From positions 600,730 through 664,729 of the forward strand of contig JADKGC010000004.1 in NCBI GenBank assembly GCA_016717205.1: a stretch of DNA of 64,000 nt, written 5' to 3'. Positions 55,602 through 63,551 of the stretch are shown in pieces (position 1 is the first letter of the stretch; each line of letters opens with the position of its first letter). The notes under the pieces were generated by a model. That model was not told the DNA's origin. It worked only from the letters and a program-made list of their open reading frames with translations, and did not search any database. The position numbers and the translations under genes were made by a program. Origin of the DNA: Candidatus Flexifilum breve (lineage in GTDB: Bacteria; Chloroflexota; Anaerolineae; Aggregatilineales; Phototrophicaceae).

Positions 55602-55979
55602 ATGAAACATTTGCTGCTGATCGCGCTGCTGCTGTTATCAGCGTGCAGCCTGAATACGCCTGCGCCGCCGCCCGATGTGCCGCACGTCGAGTTTTTGTTC
55701 CCGATGGAAGGCGTGTCGGTCAGCGCGGGAACCGATTTGCAGATCGGTCTGGTGGCCACCGATTCGACGGGGATCGCCCGTGTCGAACTGCTGATCGACG
55801 ATTTGCCGCATCAGGAGGCGCGTCCGGTCGAAGCGCCGACCGTGCCCGTCTTCACCGTTGATATGAATTGGCTGGCGCAGGGCGCGGGCGTGCATGTGCT
55901 GACCGCCACCGCGTACCGCTCGAACGGCACCGCGAGCGAACCCGCGATCATCCGGGTGAATGTAGTCGAGGGGAGCTGA
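55602..55979 (+). CDS. Small lipoprotein with an Ig-like beta domain
   Basis: A 125-residue exported lipoprotein. Signal peptide with lipobox LLSAC at Cys15, a short proline linker (NTPAPPPDVP), then a beta sandwich of the Ig-like kind (VEFLFPMEG, IGLVATDSTGIARVELLIDD, HVLTATAYRSNGT). It starts a three-gene set: the next gene starts 1 bp after its stop. Role unknown. Confidence 0.78.
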   Translation: MKHLLLIALLLLSACSLNTPAPPPDVPHVEFLFPMEGVSVSAGTDLQIGLVATDSTGIARVELLIDDLPHQEARPVEAPTVPVFTVDMNWLAQGAGVHVLTATAYRSNGTASEPAIIRVNVVEGS

Positions 55980-55980
55980 G

Positions 55981-56349
55981 ATGGCCTATCTGAAACGCGT
56001 GGAGGTCAAACCGAACCCGCCCGCCGAGAGCATCGGCAAACGGTTTGACGCCAATGAGTACGAACTGAACATTCAAGGCGGGCGCGTCGAGTGGGACGTG
56101 ATCGACGAAGTCGAGGTGGCCAAAGCCGCCCGGGTGAGTTCTCCGGCGGGCTGGTTCGTCAAGAAGATTATGTACAGCGGCGGCGAGCGCTATCATGTGG
56201 GCGTGTTCTTCGGGCGGGGCGGCGAACTGGTGCTCACCAATATCACCGAGGAGCAGGCGCGCTACGTCGTGGAGACGGTCGCCTATTATGCCAAGCAGCC
56301 GATCCGCTATACCGGAGTCGAGGGGTTCGTCGAAACCGTCGAATCGTGA
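55981..56349 (+). CDS. Conserved hypothetical protein
   Basis: A 122-residue soluble protein, no signal or membrane segment. No family is recognised. Mixed alpha/beta character with a late segment GVFFGRGGELVLTNIT and YVVETVAYYAKQPIRY. It is coupled to its neighbours: the start follows the previous stop by one base, and its own stop overlaps the next gene's GTG (GTGA at 56346-56349). Confidence 0.65.
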   Translation: MAYLKRVEVKPNPPAESIGKRFDANEYELNIQGGRVEWDVIDEVEVAKAARVSSPAGWFVKKIMYSGGERYHVGVFFGRGGELVLTNITEEQARYVVETVAYYAKQPIRYTGVEGFVETVES

Positions 56350-57548
56350 TTCTGCCGTGCTTTGCTGCTCTCCACCGCCTGCGTACACTTGTAGAGACGA
56401 GGCATGCCTCGTCCACGCTCTGTCTCAAAGGACGATATCGCCGTCGGCGCTACATCCCATTGCTCTTCACGCTCGGCTTGTTTCTCACCGCCTGCCAAGC
56501 CGCGCCGACCCGCTGGATCACGGTCGCCGAGGCCCAGCAGGGACGCGCGCCCGCGCTCTACGCCTTCGAAGATCGGCTGACGGCCGTGTGGGTCGGCGCG
56601 GATGCGAGGGGCGTGCATCACGACGCGCGCCAAGTCCGCGAGGGCGAACTCGCGCCCGTAACTGTGCTTCCTCTGCCGCCAACGCATCCCTACGATCAAC
56701 GGCTGTATCCGGCGGGCAATGACGGCGCGTTCTATCTCCTGTGGTTGGATCGCGCAGGCGATGTGACAGCGCTCTACAGCGCGCGGATCGCGCCCGATCT
56801 CACCATTCAGCGCACTGCGCCTGTCTCCGATGGTCTCGCGCTGCGTTATAGTGCGATTCCCGATGGCGTGGGTGGGCTGTGGGTGGCGTGGAGCGGCGGA
56901 CTGCCCTCTGAATTAACGCTCTACACGCGGCACATCGATGCGGAAGGTCGCCCGCTCGATCAGTTTCGCGTGGCGACGAATGCCGAATACCCGGCGCTGA
57001 TCCGCACGAATGACGGTGGTATCTATCTCTTCTGGGTCCAAGCGGGGCAGGTCATGCGGGCCGAACTGGTGGATGGTGTACCGCTGGTGGTCGACAGCAT
57101 CACCAGTGCGATCAGCCTCGCGCCGGGAGATCGCCTCTACGACTTCAGCGCCGCGCTCGACACCACGCACGCTTACATTTTCTGGAATGTGACCCGGGCC
57201 AGCGGGGAGATCGAAACGTGGTTTACGGCGGGTGGACTCGCTGCGCCGTTCTGGAACGCACCCACTCGCCTGAGGGGGGCTGGCGACGACGGTACTGTTG
57301 CTTTACGCTGGACAGCGCCCGCGGTGGGCCAATTGGACACACTGGCGGTGGCGGCGGAATCAGCAGCGGGGTTGGGGATCGCGGAACTGCGCGGCGGGGA
57401 TGTGATCAACTATAACCTCGTCGTTCCCGATGTCTACTTAATCGGTACGCCCGCGCTGCTCATTCGCACGGATGGTTCGCGCGTGTTGGCGTGGTCAGTC
57501 CCCGAGGATCCCCGCGCACACCTCAATCTACTCGAAATCGCTCAGTGA
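56346..57548 (+). CDS. Lipoprotein of unknown function, beta-propeller-like
   Basis: A 400-residue protein. The GTG at 56346 overlaps the upstream stop, as in a coupled operon. The N-terminal 40 residues include the translation of a GAGACGAGGCATGCC palindromic repeat (56393-56415), so part of the leader looks repeat-derived. The signal and lipobox follow (RRRRYIPLLFTLGLFLTAC). The mature part has repeated YxxxxDxxxxAVWVG, GAFYLLWLDRAGDVTALYSA, GGLWVAWSGG, GIYLFWVQAG and AYIFWNVTRA-type strands, as in beta-propellers. TTG 56460 is another possible start, but it would drop the positive charges of the signal. Confidence 0.65.
   Translation: MILPCFAALHRLRTLVETRHASSTLCLKGRYRRRRYIPLLFTLGLFLTACQAAPTRWITVAEAQQGRAPALYAFEDRLTAVWVGADARGVHHDARQVREGELAPVTVLPLPPTHPYDQRLYPAGNDGAFYLLWLDRAGDVTALYSARIAPDLTIQRTAPVSDGLALRYSAIPDGVGGLWVAWSGGLPSELTLYTRHIDAEGRPLDQFRVATNAEYPALIRTNDGGIYLFWVQAGQVMRAELVDGVPLVVDSITSAISLAPGDRLYDFSAALDTTHAYIFWNVTRASGEIETWFTAGGLAAPFWNAPTRLRGAGDDGTVALRWTAPAVGQLDTLAVAAESAAGLGIAELRGGDVINYNLVVPDVYLIGTPALLIRTDGSRVLAWSVPEDPRAHLNLLEIAQ
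56393..56415. repeat. GACGAGGCATGCCTCGTC palindrome inside a gene
   Basis: GAGACGAGGCATGCCTCGTCC, a nearly perfect palindrome related to GGACAAGGCATGAG copies at 27079 and 27311. Here it is inside the 5' end of the lipoprotein gene. Confidence 0.5.
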
Positions 57549-57604
57549 ACAGTTCACAGTTGCTGTAGTGATATTGGAACTGTTCACTGTAAACTGTCGA
57601 CTGC
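57545..57604. repeat. GAACTGTTCACAG-type inverted repeat
   Basis: GTGAACAGTTCACAGTTG and GGAACTGTTCACTGTAAAC form a hairpin between convergent genes. Related strings occur at 21248-21267 and 21488-21520. Confidence 0.55.
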
Positions 57605-57605
57605 T

Positions 57606-57956
57606 TCAGCAGGCATTCATCCGGTCGAAGATATCGAGCAGTTCGCCTGCCGCCTCGTAGACTTCGGTATAGTCGTTTTGGGCGGCGCGCTGCCGAGCGG
57701 CGACTAAGCCGCTGTGATGTACCTTGCGGAAATCGCCAAACGGGAACTTGTAGCGCGCCTTCGACTCTTCTTTCTCATCCGTATCGATGGCGAGATACCA
57801 CTTGGCGTAATCCCCCGCGCCATGCTGATCGAGATACTCGCTTTCCGCCTGTTCGGTCGGCTGCGCCGTTTTCCACTGGGTGTTGATGATGTACTTGCCC
57901 TCGTCAAGCAGTTGGTGGGCGTGGGCCAGTGCCTCACGGTTGACTTTTACCGCCAT
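57606..57956 (-). CDS. Conserved hypothetical protein
   Basis: A 116-residue soluble protein. The block KARYKFPFGDFRKVHHSGLVAARQRAAQ (split here as KARYKFPFGDFRK and HHSGLVAARQRAAQ) belongs, as I recall it, to a small conserved family found in several Gram-positive and related bacteria. No function is known to me. Strongly helical C-terminus (YTEVYEAAGELLDIFDRM). It stands alone, convergent with the lipoprotein gene. Confidence 0.7.
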   Translation of the reverse strand: MAVKVNREALAHAHQLLDEGKYIINTQWKTAQPTEQAESEYLDQHGAGDYAKWYLAIDTDEKEESKARYKFPFGDFRKVHHSGLVAARQRAAQNDYTEVYEAAGELLDIFDRMNAC

Positions 57957-58075
57957 GCTACCTCTCCTCCGGCGCGTTTGACAGCGTCCGTGTTTGCCGG
58001 GCGCTGGTCGAAACCGCGCTGTTCTTCACATCGTTCATACGGTTTGTTATTCTGATGCTGCTGCCCGCCGTGCTC

Positions 58076-58972
58076 TTACGAGACCGAGCGGAAAATCACC
58101 GTGTAGGAGGTGAGCGCACGTGCGCCGCCTTCCATCGTGCAGGGCACCGCCGACAGCGGCCGTGACACCGGATCGGAACGTCCGGGCATGTCGATCAGAT
58201 AGTCGATGCCGGACTCCATCTGGAAATCAGCATAGCCCGCGCCGCGTTCCGGCTTCAGTCCCGTGAAGAAGCGGCTCTCGCCCCCGTCCCAGCGCGCGCG
58301 GATCTCCATGCCGGGGATGCCGGTGCTGCCGTTCAACTCGACGACGAACACCTGAATGACGCCCGTGTCGCACGACGTATTGACCGAGACAAGCTCGAAA
58401 TCGTTTTGTGGGATGCTCGTCGGCACGGCGACGAACAGCGGTGTCGGCGTCGCTTGATTCGCGGCGGGCGTCGGTGTTTTGGTCGCGGGCGGCGTCAGCG
58501 TGACGGTGGGCGTCGGCACATCAATCGACACGACGTTGTCGGGCGCGTCACCCGCCGGAATGATCTGGTCAGCGCAGCCGGTGCGCCCTTGCAGTTGATA
58601 GAAGCGCATCATCGCGCGGATGGCGTTGAGGCCGCTGGTGCTGTTGGCGTAACCGGTTGTCGCCAATGAGCAGGCTGTATCTGCCACCGCCTGAATCGGA
58701 TCGCCGCCCAACCGCAGACCGACGAGGCGATTGATCGCCGCGCTGAGATCGCTGTCATAGGCGTAACTCATGGCGATCGCGACCATGTACTGCGTTTTAT
58801 CGGCGCTGTCGAGCTGCCACGGCTCGGTATCGGTGACTTCGACAGGACTCAGTACCCACGTGTAGAGCAGCGCGCCGCCCACACCCAGAATCAGGCCGAG
58901 CAGGAGACCGATAAGCGAGAACGGTCGGCGTGACCGCTGGTATTTACGCGGAATAGCCTGGGGTTCGCTCAT
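58076..58972 (-). CDS. Membrane-anchored protein with Thr/Pro-rich linker, function unknown
   Basis: A 298-residue protein with one N-terminal membrane helix (PFSLIGLLLGLILGVGGALL) after a basic cytoplasmic stretch. An extracytoplasmic helical part (TEPWQLDSADKTQYMVAIAMSYAYDSDL) follows, then a Thr/Pro linker (TPTVTLTPPATKTPTP) and a terminal beta domain with two cysteines (SCDTG, PCTMEGG). The upstream gene overlaps it by 4 bp and has a matching YKDEYTVMVAEGY element, so the two products probably act together. No family is recognised. Confidence 0.7.
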   Translation of the reverse strand: MSEPQAIPRKYQRSRRPFSLIGLLLGLILGVGGALLYTWVLSPVEVTDTEPWQLDSADKTQYMVAIAMSYAYDSDLSAAINRLVGLRLGGDPIQAVADTACSLATTGYANSTSGLNAIRAMMRFYQLQGRTGCADQIIPAGDAPDNVVSIDVPTPTVTLTPPATKTPTPAANQATPTPLFVAVPTSIPQNDFELVSVNTSCDTGVIQVFVVELNGSTGIPGMEIRARWDGGESRFFTGLKPERGAGYADFQMESGIDYLIDMPGRSDPVSRPLSAVPCTMEGGARALTSYTVIFRSVS

Positions 58973-59343
58973 GGGGTTTGTCCTAGTGGGCGGTAGGGCT
59001 GCATGACCGGCGTCAACCGCCCGACGCCTTCCGCCAGCAGCACCAGCGCGCGAATATCTTCCAGGTCGCGCGAATTGCTGATGAACCGCTCCGCCGTCTC
59101 CTGCACATAGGCGGGAATATTCTCCACGCTCAGAAAGCGCAGCCGCTCCAGCGCACCATTGAGATCCCCGTCCGCGCGATAGCCTTCAGCCACCATGACC
59201 GTGTATTCGTCTTTATAGCGCTGGGCAAGAGCGCTGGTGGGACTGTCAATCGTTTGCGCCGGGAACTGCACCCAGCCGATGTACAGCCCGATCAGCGCGC
59301 CGACGAGCAGCGCGACCAGCAGCGAAAGGATAAATCGACCCAT
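58969..59343 (-). CDS. Membrane-anchored protein, partner of the next gene
   Basis: A 124-residue protein with one N-terminal helix (ILSLLVALLVGALIGLYIGW) and an exported helical domain (ALAQRYKDEYTVMVAEGYRADGDLNGALERL). It reads like a shortened version of the first half of the next protein, suggesting duplication. Translationally coupled by a 4-bp overlap. Function unknown. Confidence 0.7.
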   Translation of the reverse strand: MGRFILSLLVALLVGALIGLYIGWVQFPAQTIDSPTSALAQRYKDEYTVMVAEGYRADGDLNGALERLRFLSVENIPAYVQETAERFISNSRDLEDIRALVLLAEGVGRLTPVMQPYRPLGQTP

Positions 59344-59429
59344 GTGTCCTCAATGCGTGCGTGCATGCATTTCTTTATCACAGGCTGTTATTAAAGCACG
59401 GGCGGGCATTGGACGCCAGATCAACGCCC

Positions 59430-60254
59430 CTACGACTTCGCGCCGATGACGCTGTCGAGGTAGGCTACATCCGGTCGTTTGGAGATGTAGATGTCAAAGT
59501 TATCAACATGCGTTGCGGCGCGTGCCCGGCGCAATTTACGCGTCCATGTCACGCCAATTTGGTCACACGCCGCGCAGAATAAGCCGATGATGTCTTCGGA
59601 GGCATTGGTGAATTGATAGCGCGGATACTCGTAGTCTTTGCCCGCAACCTTGACCCGGTTTATGAAGCGTGAACCGTCACTGTGGTAGAGTCCGCGAAAG
59701 AATTCGAGCGGGTGCTGATCAACGATATTCTGCTGCCAGGCTTCGAGCACAATTGGGCGAGTATGCTTTTCACCCGTACCATGCTGTGGGAGTAAGAGAT
59801 CCCAGTGTTTGTAGAAGGCGCTCACATCGATGCAGCTAGGCAGACCATTGCGCCGACGATGAACTAAACCGATTTGGTTGTTTGGAAGGATTGTTTGGAG
59901 ATCGGTGACGCATTTTTGGATGATCTGTGGGTACTTGGCGTCGAGAGTAATACGTAAACGCAGGGTTTTGCGAACAAGGGAAAGATTGCCGTCACCGAGG
60001 TACAGACCGAAGATATACGCATAGGCCAGATGGAGATGAGCGTGGTCACCGCTTAGTTCGCCGCGCAGTTTCTGGATAAGCATGGGTTGAGTTTCGGATG
60101 CAATCCAAGCTTCAAATGCTTTCAGACTTCCAAAACGCTTGATACAATCACGAACGGTCGAACGAGGAATACCCGTGAATTGCTCAATTTCGCTTTTATT
60201 CCGGCCTTCGTCCCACAGGTTGAGAATTTTGCGATACTCACCGTAATCGCGCAT
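59430..60254 (-). CDS. LAGLIDADG-type endonuclease-like protein with N-terminal HTH
   Basis: A 274-residue protein from the ATG at 60254. Its N-terminus has a helix-turn-helix (SEIEQFTGIPRSTVRDCI). Two LAGLIDADG-like motifs follow: YAYIFGLYLGDGNL (about residues 83-96) and FFRGLYHSDGSRF (about residues 185-197), each with the acidic residue expected for metal binding. Such proteins occur as free-standing genes, not in introns. It lies about 110 bp downstream of tRNA-Leu(CAA) on the same strand, and no intron or intein is visible in that tRNA. Homing, a regulator or a relic are all possible. Confidence 0.75.
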   Translation of the reverse strand: MRDYGEYRKILNLWDEGRNKSEIEQFTGIPRSTVRDCIKRFGSLKAFEAWIASETQPMLIQKLRGELSGDHAHLHLAYAYIFGLYLGDGNLSLVRKTLRLRITLDAKYPQIIQKCVTDLQTILPNNQIGLVHRRRNGLPSCIDVSAFYKHWDLLLPQHGTGEKHTRPIVLEAWQQNIVDQHPLEFFRGLYHSDGSRFINRVKVAGKDYEYPRYQFTNASEDIIGLFCAACDQIGVTWTRKLRRARAATHVDNFDIYISKRPDVAYLDSVIGAKS

Positions 60255-60329
60255 GCGGTGTACCTTGATGATGAAGACGACCCACGAGGCTGAATGAATT
60301 GTATAGCAGCATTTCGGTACCGAGGCAAC

Positions 60330-60357
60330 AAAAAACCGAGTTCTTGTACTCGGTTTT
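60330..60357 (-). terminator. Rho-independent terminator of tRNA-Leu
   Basis: On the minus strand, AAAACCGAGT pairs with ACTCGGTTTT across a 6-base loop and runs into a T-run (plus-strand A-run at 60329-60335). It lies 11 bp after the tRNA end. Confidence 0.85.
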
Positions 60358-60367
60358 CTGTGGTAGG

Positions 60368-60450
60368 TGCCGGAGGTGGGAGTCGAACCCACAAGCCCGC
60401 AAGGGCGGCGCATTTTGAGTGCGCTATGGTTGCCATTTCATCACTCCGGC
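60368..60450 (-). tRNA. tRNA-Leu (CAA anticodon)
   Basis: An 83-base tRNA on the minus strand. Acceptor stem GCCGGAG with CTCCGGC and discriminator A. The anticodon arm GCGCA-CTCAAAA-TGCGC gives anticodon CAA, reading UUG leucine codons. A long variable arm (CGCCCTTGCGGGCT) and T arm GTGGGTTCGACTCCCAC are present. The 3' CCA is not encoded: the flank reads A-CCTACCA. Confidence 0.93.
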
Positions 60451-60460
60451 AACATATGTT

Positions 60461-60497
60461 TGTGTAAATTATTGGTCGATTTGACCATCTTTACACA
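60461..60497. promoter_or_regulatory. Nested inverted repeat between tRNA-Leu and the sigma factor gene
   Basis: TGTGTAAA (60461-60468) pairs with TTTACACA (60490-60497), and inside them GGTC-GATTT-GACC (60474-60486). It lies in the 75-bp divergent gap, so it could be an operator for both promoters. Confidence 0.45.
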
Positions 60498-60525
60498 CCG
60501 ATAATTCTAGGATTTCCCCTAACGA

Positions 60526-61149
60526 TTGTCAATGGTGAGCATGGTAGACGACGAGCAGTTTCTGATTACAGCAGCGCAGCGTGGCGACCTCGATTCGTTC
60601 AACGCGCTCGTGCTCAAATACCAGAATGCCGCTTTTACACTGGCATATCGCATTATGGGCGAGACCTCCAGTGCGAATGACGCGGCGCAAGAGGCGATGA
60701 TCACCGCGTATAGTCGCTTGAGCACGTTCCGCGGCGGCAGCTTTAAAGCGTGGCTCATGCGCATCGTGACCAATCGCTGCTATGATGAACTGCGCAAGCG
60801 GAAGCGGCAGCGCCAAACCACCTTCAGCGATCTCACGCCAGAGGATGCCGACGAGCCGCCGCTCGCCGATGATGCCGACACGCCCGAAGACATCGTGCAG
60901 GCGCGTGAACTCCAGCGCGCGGTGCAGCGCTGCATTGATCGCCTGAACCCCGACCAGAAGCTGGTGCTCGTGCTATGCGACATTGATGGCTTGGACTACG
61001 ATGAAATCAGTGGGCAGGTGGGGGCAGCACTGGGCACGGTCAAGTCCCGCCTCAGCCGTGCCCGCGCCTCCGTTCGTGATTGTCTGACCTCGGTCAGGGA
61101 ACTTTTACCCGCCGCCTATCGTCTAATCAGTGAACAGACGGAACCGTAA
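60526..61149 (+). CDS. RNA polymerase sigma factor, ECF (sigma-70 region 2/4)
   Basis: A 207-residue ECF-type sigma factor. Region 2: DSFNALVLKYQNAAFTLAYRIMG and AAQEAMITAYSRLSTFRGGSFKAWLMRIVTNRCYDELRKRKR in parts. Region 4: LNPDQKLVLVLCDIDGLDYDEISGQ and ALGTVKSRLSRARASVRDCL in parts. Starts TTG 60526, ATG 60532 or ATG 60541 are all possible; the difference is only a few residues. The anti-sigma gene starts 4 bp after its stop. It would drive a stress or envelope regulon that cannot be named. Confidence 0.93.
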   Translation: MSMVSMVDDEQFLITAAQRGDLDSFNALVLKYQNAAFTLAYRIMGETSSANDAAQEAMITAYSRLSTFRGGSFKAWLMRIVTNRCYDELRKRKRQRQTTFSDLTPEDADEPPLADDADTPEDIVQARELQRAVQRCIDRLNPDQKLVLVLCDIDGLDYDEISGQVGAALGTVKSRLSRARASVRDCLTSVRELLPAAYRLISEQTEP

Positions 61150-61153
61150 GCCC

Positions 61154-62128
61154 ATGCCGCTCGATGACCGTGATCTAGAACTCCTATCTGCCTACATCGA
61201 CAACGCCCTCACTGCCGAGGAGCGCGCCGGGATCGAGTCACGGCTTGCCGCCGATGCCGCTTTACGTCAGGAACTCGAACGTTTGCGCCTGACCAAGAAC
61301 CTGATCGGCGCGCTGCCGATGCTGCAGCCACCGCGCCCGCTCACGGTGACGCGCGCCATGGTGACACCCCACGTCCTGCGCTTTCCGGCGACCGTGGCTT
61401 TTAGCGCGTTGAGCGCTGCCGCCGCCGTGATCATGCTGCTGGCCGGGGTGATTCTGTTGTCGACGACGCAAGAACTTGATGAAACCGCGCTGTCTGTGGC
61501 GCAGGCACCAACTGCTGCCGCGACATTGATCGAACTGACGGCAACCGACTCCGTGCAGTTGTACGCTCAGCAGGAAGAGGAGCAGGCGGCGAGCCAGGCG
61601 GCGCAGCCGACTGGGGATGCGTTCAATGCAGTGCCTGCTGCCCTGCCGACGACGACGCTGGCCGAAGCGACTGGTGGTGAACTCGCGGGCGCGGCGGCGG
61701 CTGAACTCCCCGCGCCGATCCCGCAAGGGACGCTCGTGCCAGAGACGATCTTACCGTTTGGCGGGGTTGTGGTGACGACTGAAGCGCAGGATGCGGCGGC
61801 TGATATCATCGCGCCGTCACTGCGCCAGGCTGAATCGGCGACTGCCGAACCAGATGTCGCGCTCGAACTCGCGCCGATGGCGGCGATGATCGCCAGTGAG
61901 ACGCCGACGCTTGCGCCGACCCTCGCTCCAGCCACGTTCACGCTCGAGCCGAGCGCGACTCTGCTGCCCACCCGCACGCCCATGCCAACCAGCGCGCCGA
62001 CCGCCACGCCGATCCCGGAGCCAGCAGCAGCACGCGGCGATGGATCAAGTGTGGGAATTGCCCTGATCATCATCGCCGCGCTGTTGTTTGTGCTCTCCGC
62101 GACGGCTTTCATGCGGAGAAATGGGTAG
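61154..62128 (+). CDS. Anti-sigma factor, single-pass membrane protein with Thr/Ala-rich exterior
   Basis: A 324-residue protein. N-terminal cytoplasmic anti-sigma-type domain (LLSAYIDNALTAEERAGIESRLAADAALRQELERL in parts), resembling the zinc-binding anti-sigma fold but without the His/Cys ligands. One membrane helix follows (about residues 78-102), then a 200-residue Ala/Thr/Pro-rich exterior with no fold visible, and a last hydrophobic stretch (IALIIIAALLFVLSATAFMRR) that may be a second helix. The start ATG 61154 is 4 bp after the sigma gene stop. Its role is to hold the sigma factor inactive; the release signal is unknown. Confidence 0.82.
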   Translation: MPLDDRDLELLSAYIDNALTAEERAGIESRLAADAALRQELERLRLTKNLIGALPMLQPPRPLTVTRAMVTPHVLRFPATVAFSALSAAAAVIMLLAGVILLSTTQELDETALSVAQAPTAAATLIELTATDSVQLYAQQEEEQAASQAAQPTGDAFNAVPAALPTTTLAEATGGELAGAAAAELPAPIPQGTLVPETILPFGGVVVTTEAQDAAADIIAPSLRQAESATAEPDVALELAPMAAMIASETPTLAPTLAPATFTLEPSATLLPTRTPMPTSAPTATPIPEPAAARGDGSSVGIALIIIAALLFVLSATAFMRRNG

Positions 62129-62138
62129 AAGCGAACGG

Positions 62139-62717
62139 TTAGCTCAGAATCACCTGTTCCTGCCCGTTCAGGTCGTAGACCAAAAACGACATGTCGGGCA
62201 CGGACAGCACCCCGTAACTGTGCGACGTAGGCCGCACATTGTTGAACGTGTACAGCGAACCGGGGTTGATCACACAGCCGTTTTGCACGCGCACATACAG
62301 CGGCACATGCGTATGCCCGGTGATCAATACGTCCACTTTCAGAGAGACGAGCATCATATTCAACAGCGTGTTCGACACATGATCCCGGTACAAGCCCCAC
62401 AGGTTGTTCCCCGGCTTGCCGTGCGTCATGTACAAGCTCGCCCCGTCGAAATCACCGCGCCATTCCAGCGGCAGCGCCTTCAAATACGCTCGATTGTCCG
62501 CTGACAGACCGTAGCTCCACTCGTCGTGATTGCCGCGCACGGTCGCGATATTGCGGTCACGAATGGTCTGGACGACACGATCTGGATCTGGGCCGCGCCC
62601 GACGAGATCGCCCGCGCATAATACCGTCGTGACTTGATGCAGGCTTTCTAACTGGCGGAGTGCATTGTCGAGTGCTTCATAATCGCCATGAATGTCAGAA
62701 ATGACGCCAATTTTCAT
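62139..62717 (-). CDS. Metallophosphoesterase, YfcE-like phosphodiesterase
   Basis: A 192-residue two-metal phosphoesterase, paralogue of 10004-10630. Motifs: SDIHGDYEAL, CAGDLVGRGP, GNHDEWS, THGKPGNN, GHTHVPL and INPGSLY. All metal ligands are present. It is convergent with the anti-sigma gene (10 bp). The substrate is not evident. Confidence 0.9.
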   Translation of the reverse strand: MKIGVISDIHGDYEALDNALRQLESLHQVTTVLCAGDLVGRGPDPDRVVQTIRDRNIATVRGNHDEWSYGLSADNRAYLKALPLEWRGDFDGASLYMTHGKPGNNLWGLYRDHVSNTLLNMMLVSLKVDVLITGHTHVPLYVRVQNGCVINPGSLYTFNNVRPTSHSYGVLSVPDMSFLVYDLNGQEQVILS

Positions 62718-62886
62718 CCTGAGAATCCTAAACGGGTCAAAAGTGAGTCTATTATAGCACTTTCCCGCTCATCCTTGAATCGCCGGGCTATAGAAGCGTT
62801 TTATGAAAGACTGCCGCGAATCCATGCGCTTTGTCCTTGAATGTGCTATCATCCACACTAGTGATCGAACTCATATGCAGTGACCC

Positions 62887-63545
62887 ATGACCCAAATTTT
62901 GCTCATTCGACATGCCGTCAACGATTTCGTGAAGACGGGAAAACTGGCAGGATGGACACCTGAAGTTCACCTCAACGACGAGGGAAGGCGCAAGCTGAAG
63001 CCTTGGGCAAGCGGTTGGCAGAGGTGCCGATCACGCAGATTTACGCCAGTCCGCTGGAGCGGACCATGGAAACCGCTGTCGCCGTCCAGCAGCATCACCC
63101 CAAGCTCCAAATTCAGCCGAATGAGGCGATTGGGGAAGTGCGGTACGGTGATTGGGAAGGCAAAGAGATCAGCGTACTGCAAAAGCGCAAGATGTGGCAC
63201 GTTGTACAGGAATATCCTTCGCGCGCCTACTTCCCGAACGGTGAGACGATGCGCGGCGTGCAAATCCGCGCTGTCAATGAAATCGAACGTTTAGCGGCGC
63301 AGCACCCGCGTGAACTCGTGGCGGTTGTGTCACACGCTGACTTGATCAAGATGATTCTCGCGCACTTTTTAGGGATGCACCTCGACGCTTTCCAGCGCAT
63401 TGTCGTGTCACCAGCGTCGATCAGCACGCTGATGCTCGGCTACGGGCGTCCGTATATCGGCACGATGAATGATGTCGCTCATATCGCGCAAATGGAGCGC
63501 GAGAAGAAACAACCAACCGCGTCCGATGGCGCACACGCACGGTGA
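62887..63545 (+). pseudogene. Histidine phosphatase (MSMEG_4193-type phosphomutase), frameshifted
   Basis: A phosphohistidine hydrolase of the phosphoglycerate-mutase superfamily. The first part (MTQILLIRHAVNDFVKTGKL, with the catalytic RHA) is in one frame; from residue about 38 the rest (LGKRLAEVPITQIYASPLERTMET, YGDWEGKEI, VSHADLIKMILAHFLG) is in another. One missing G at the AAGCC near 62998-63002 would join them as a normal 219-residue protein. The pattern RHA...AGWTP and the DUF3090 neighbour fit the MSMEG_4193 family. The break may be a sequencing error. Confidence 0.85.
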
Positions 63546-63551
63546 GAATAC

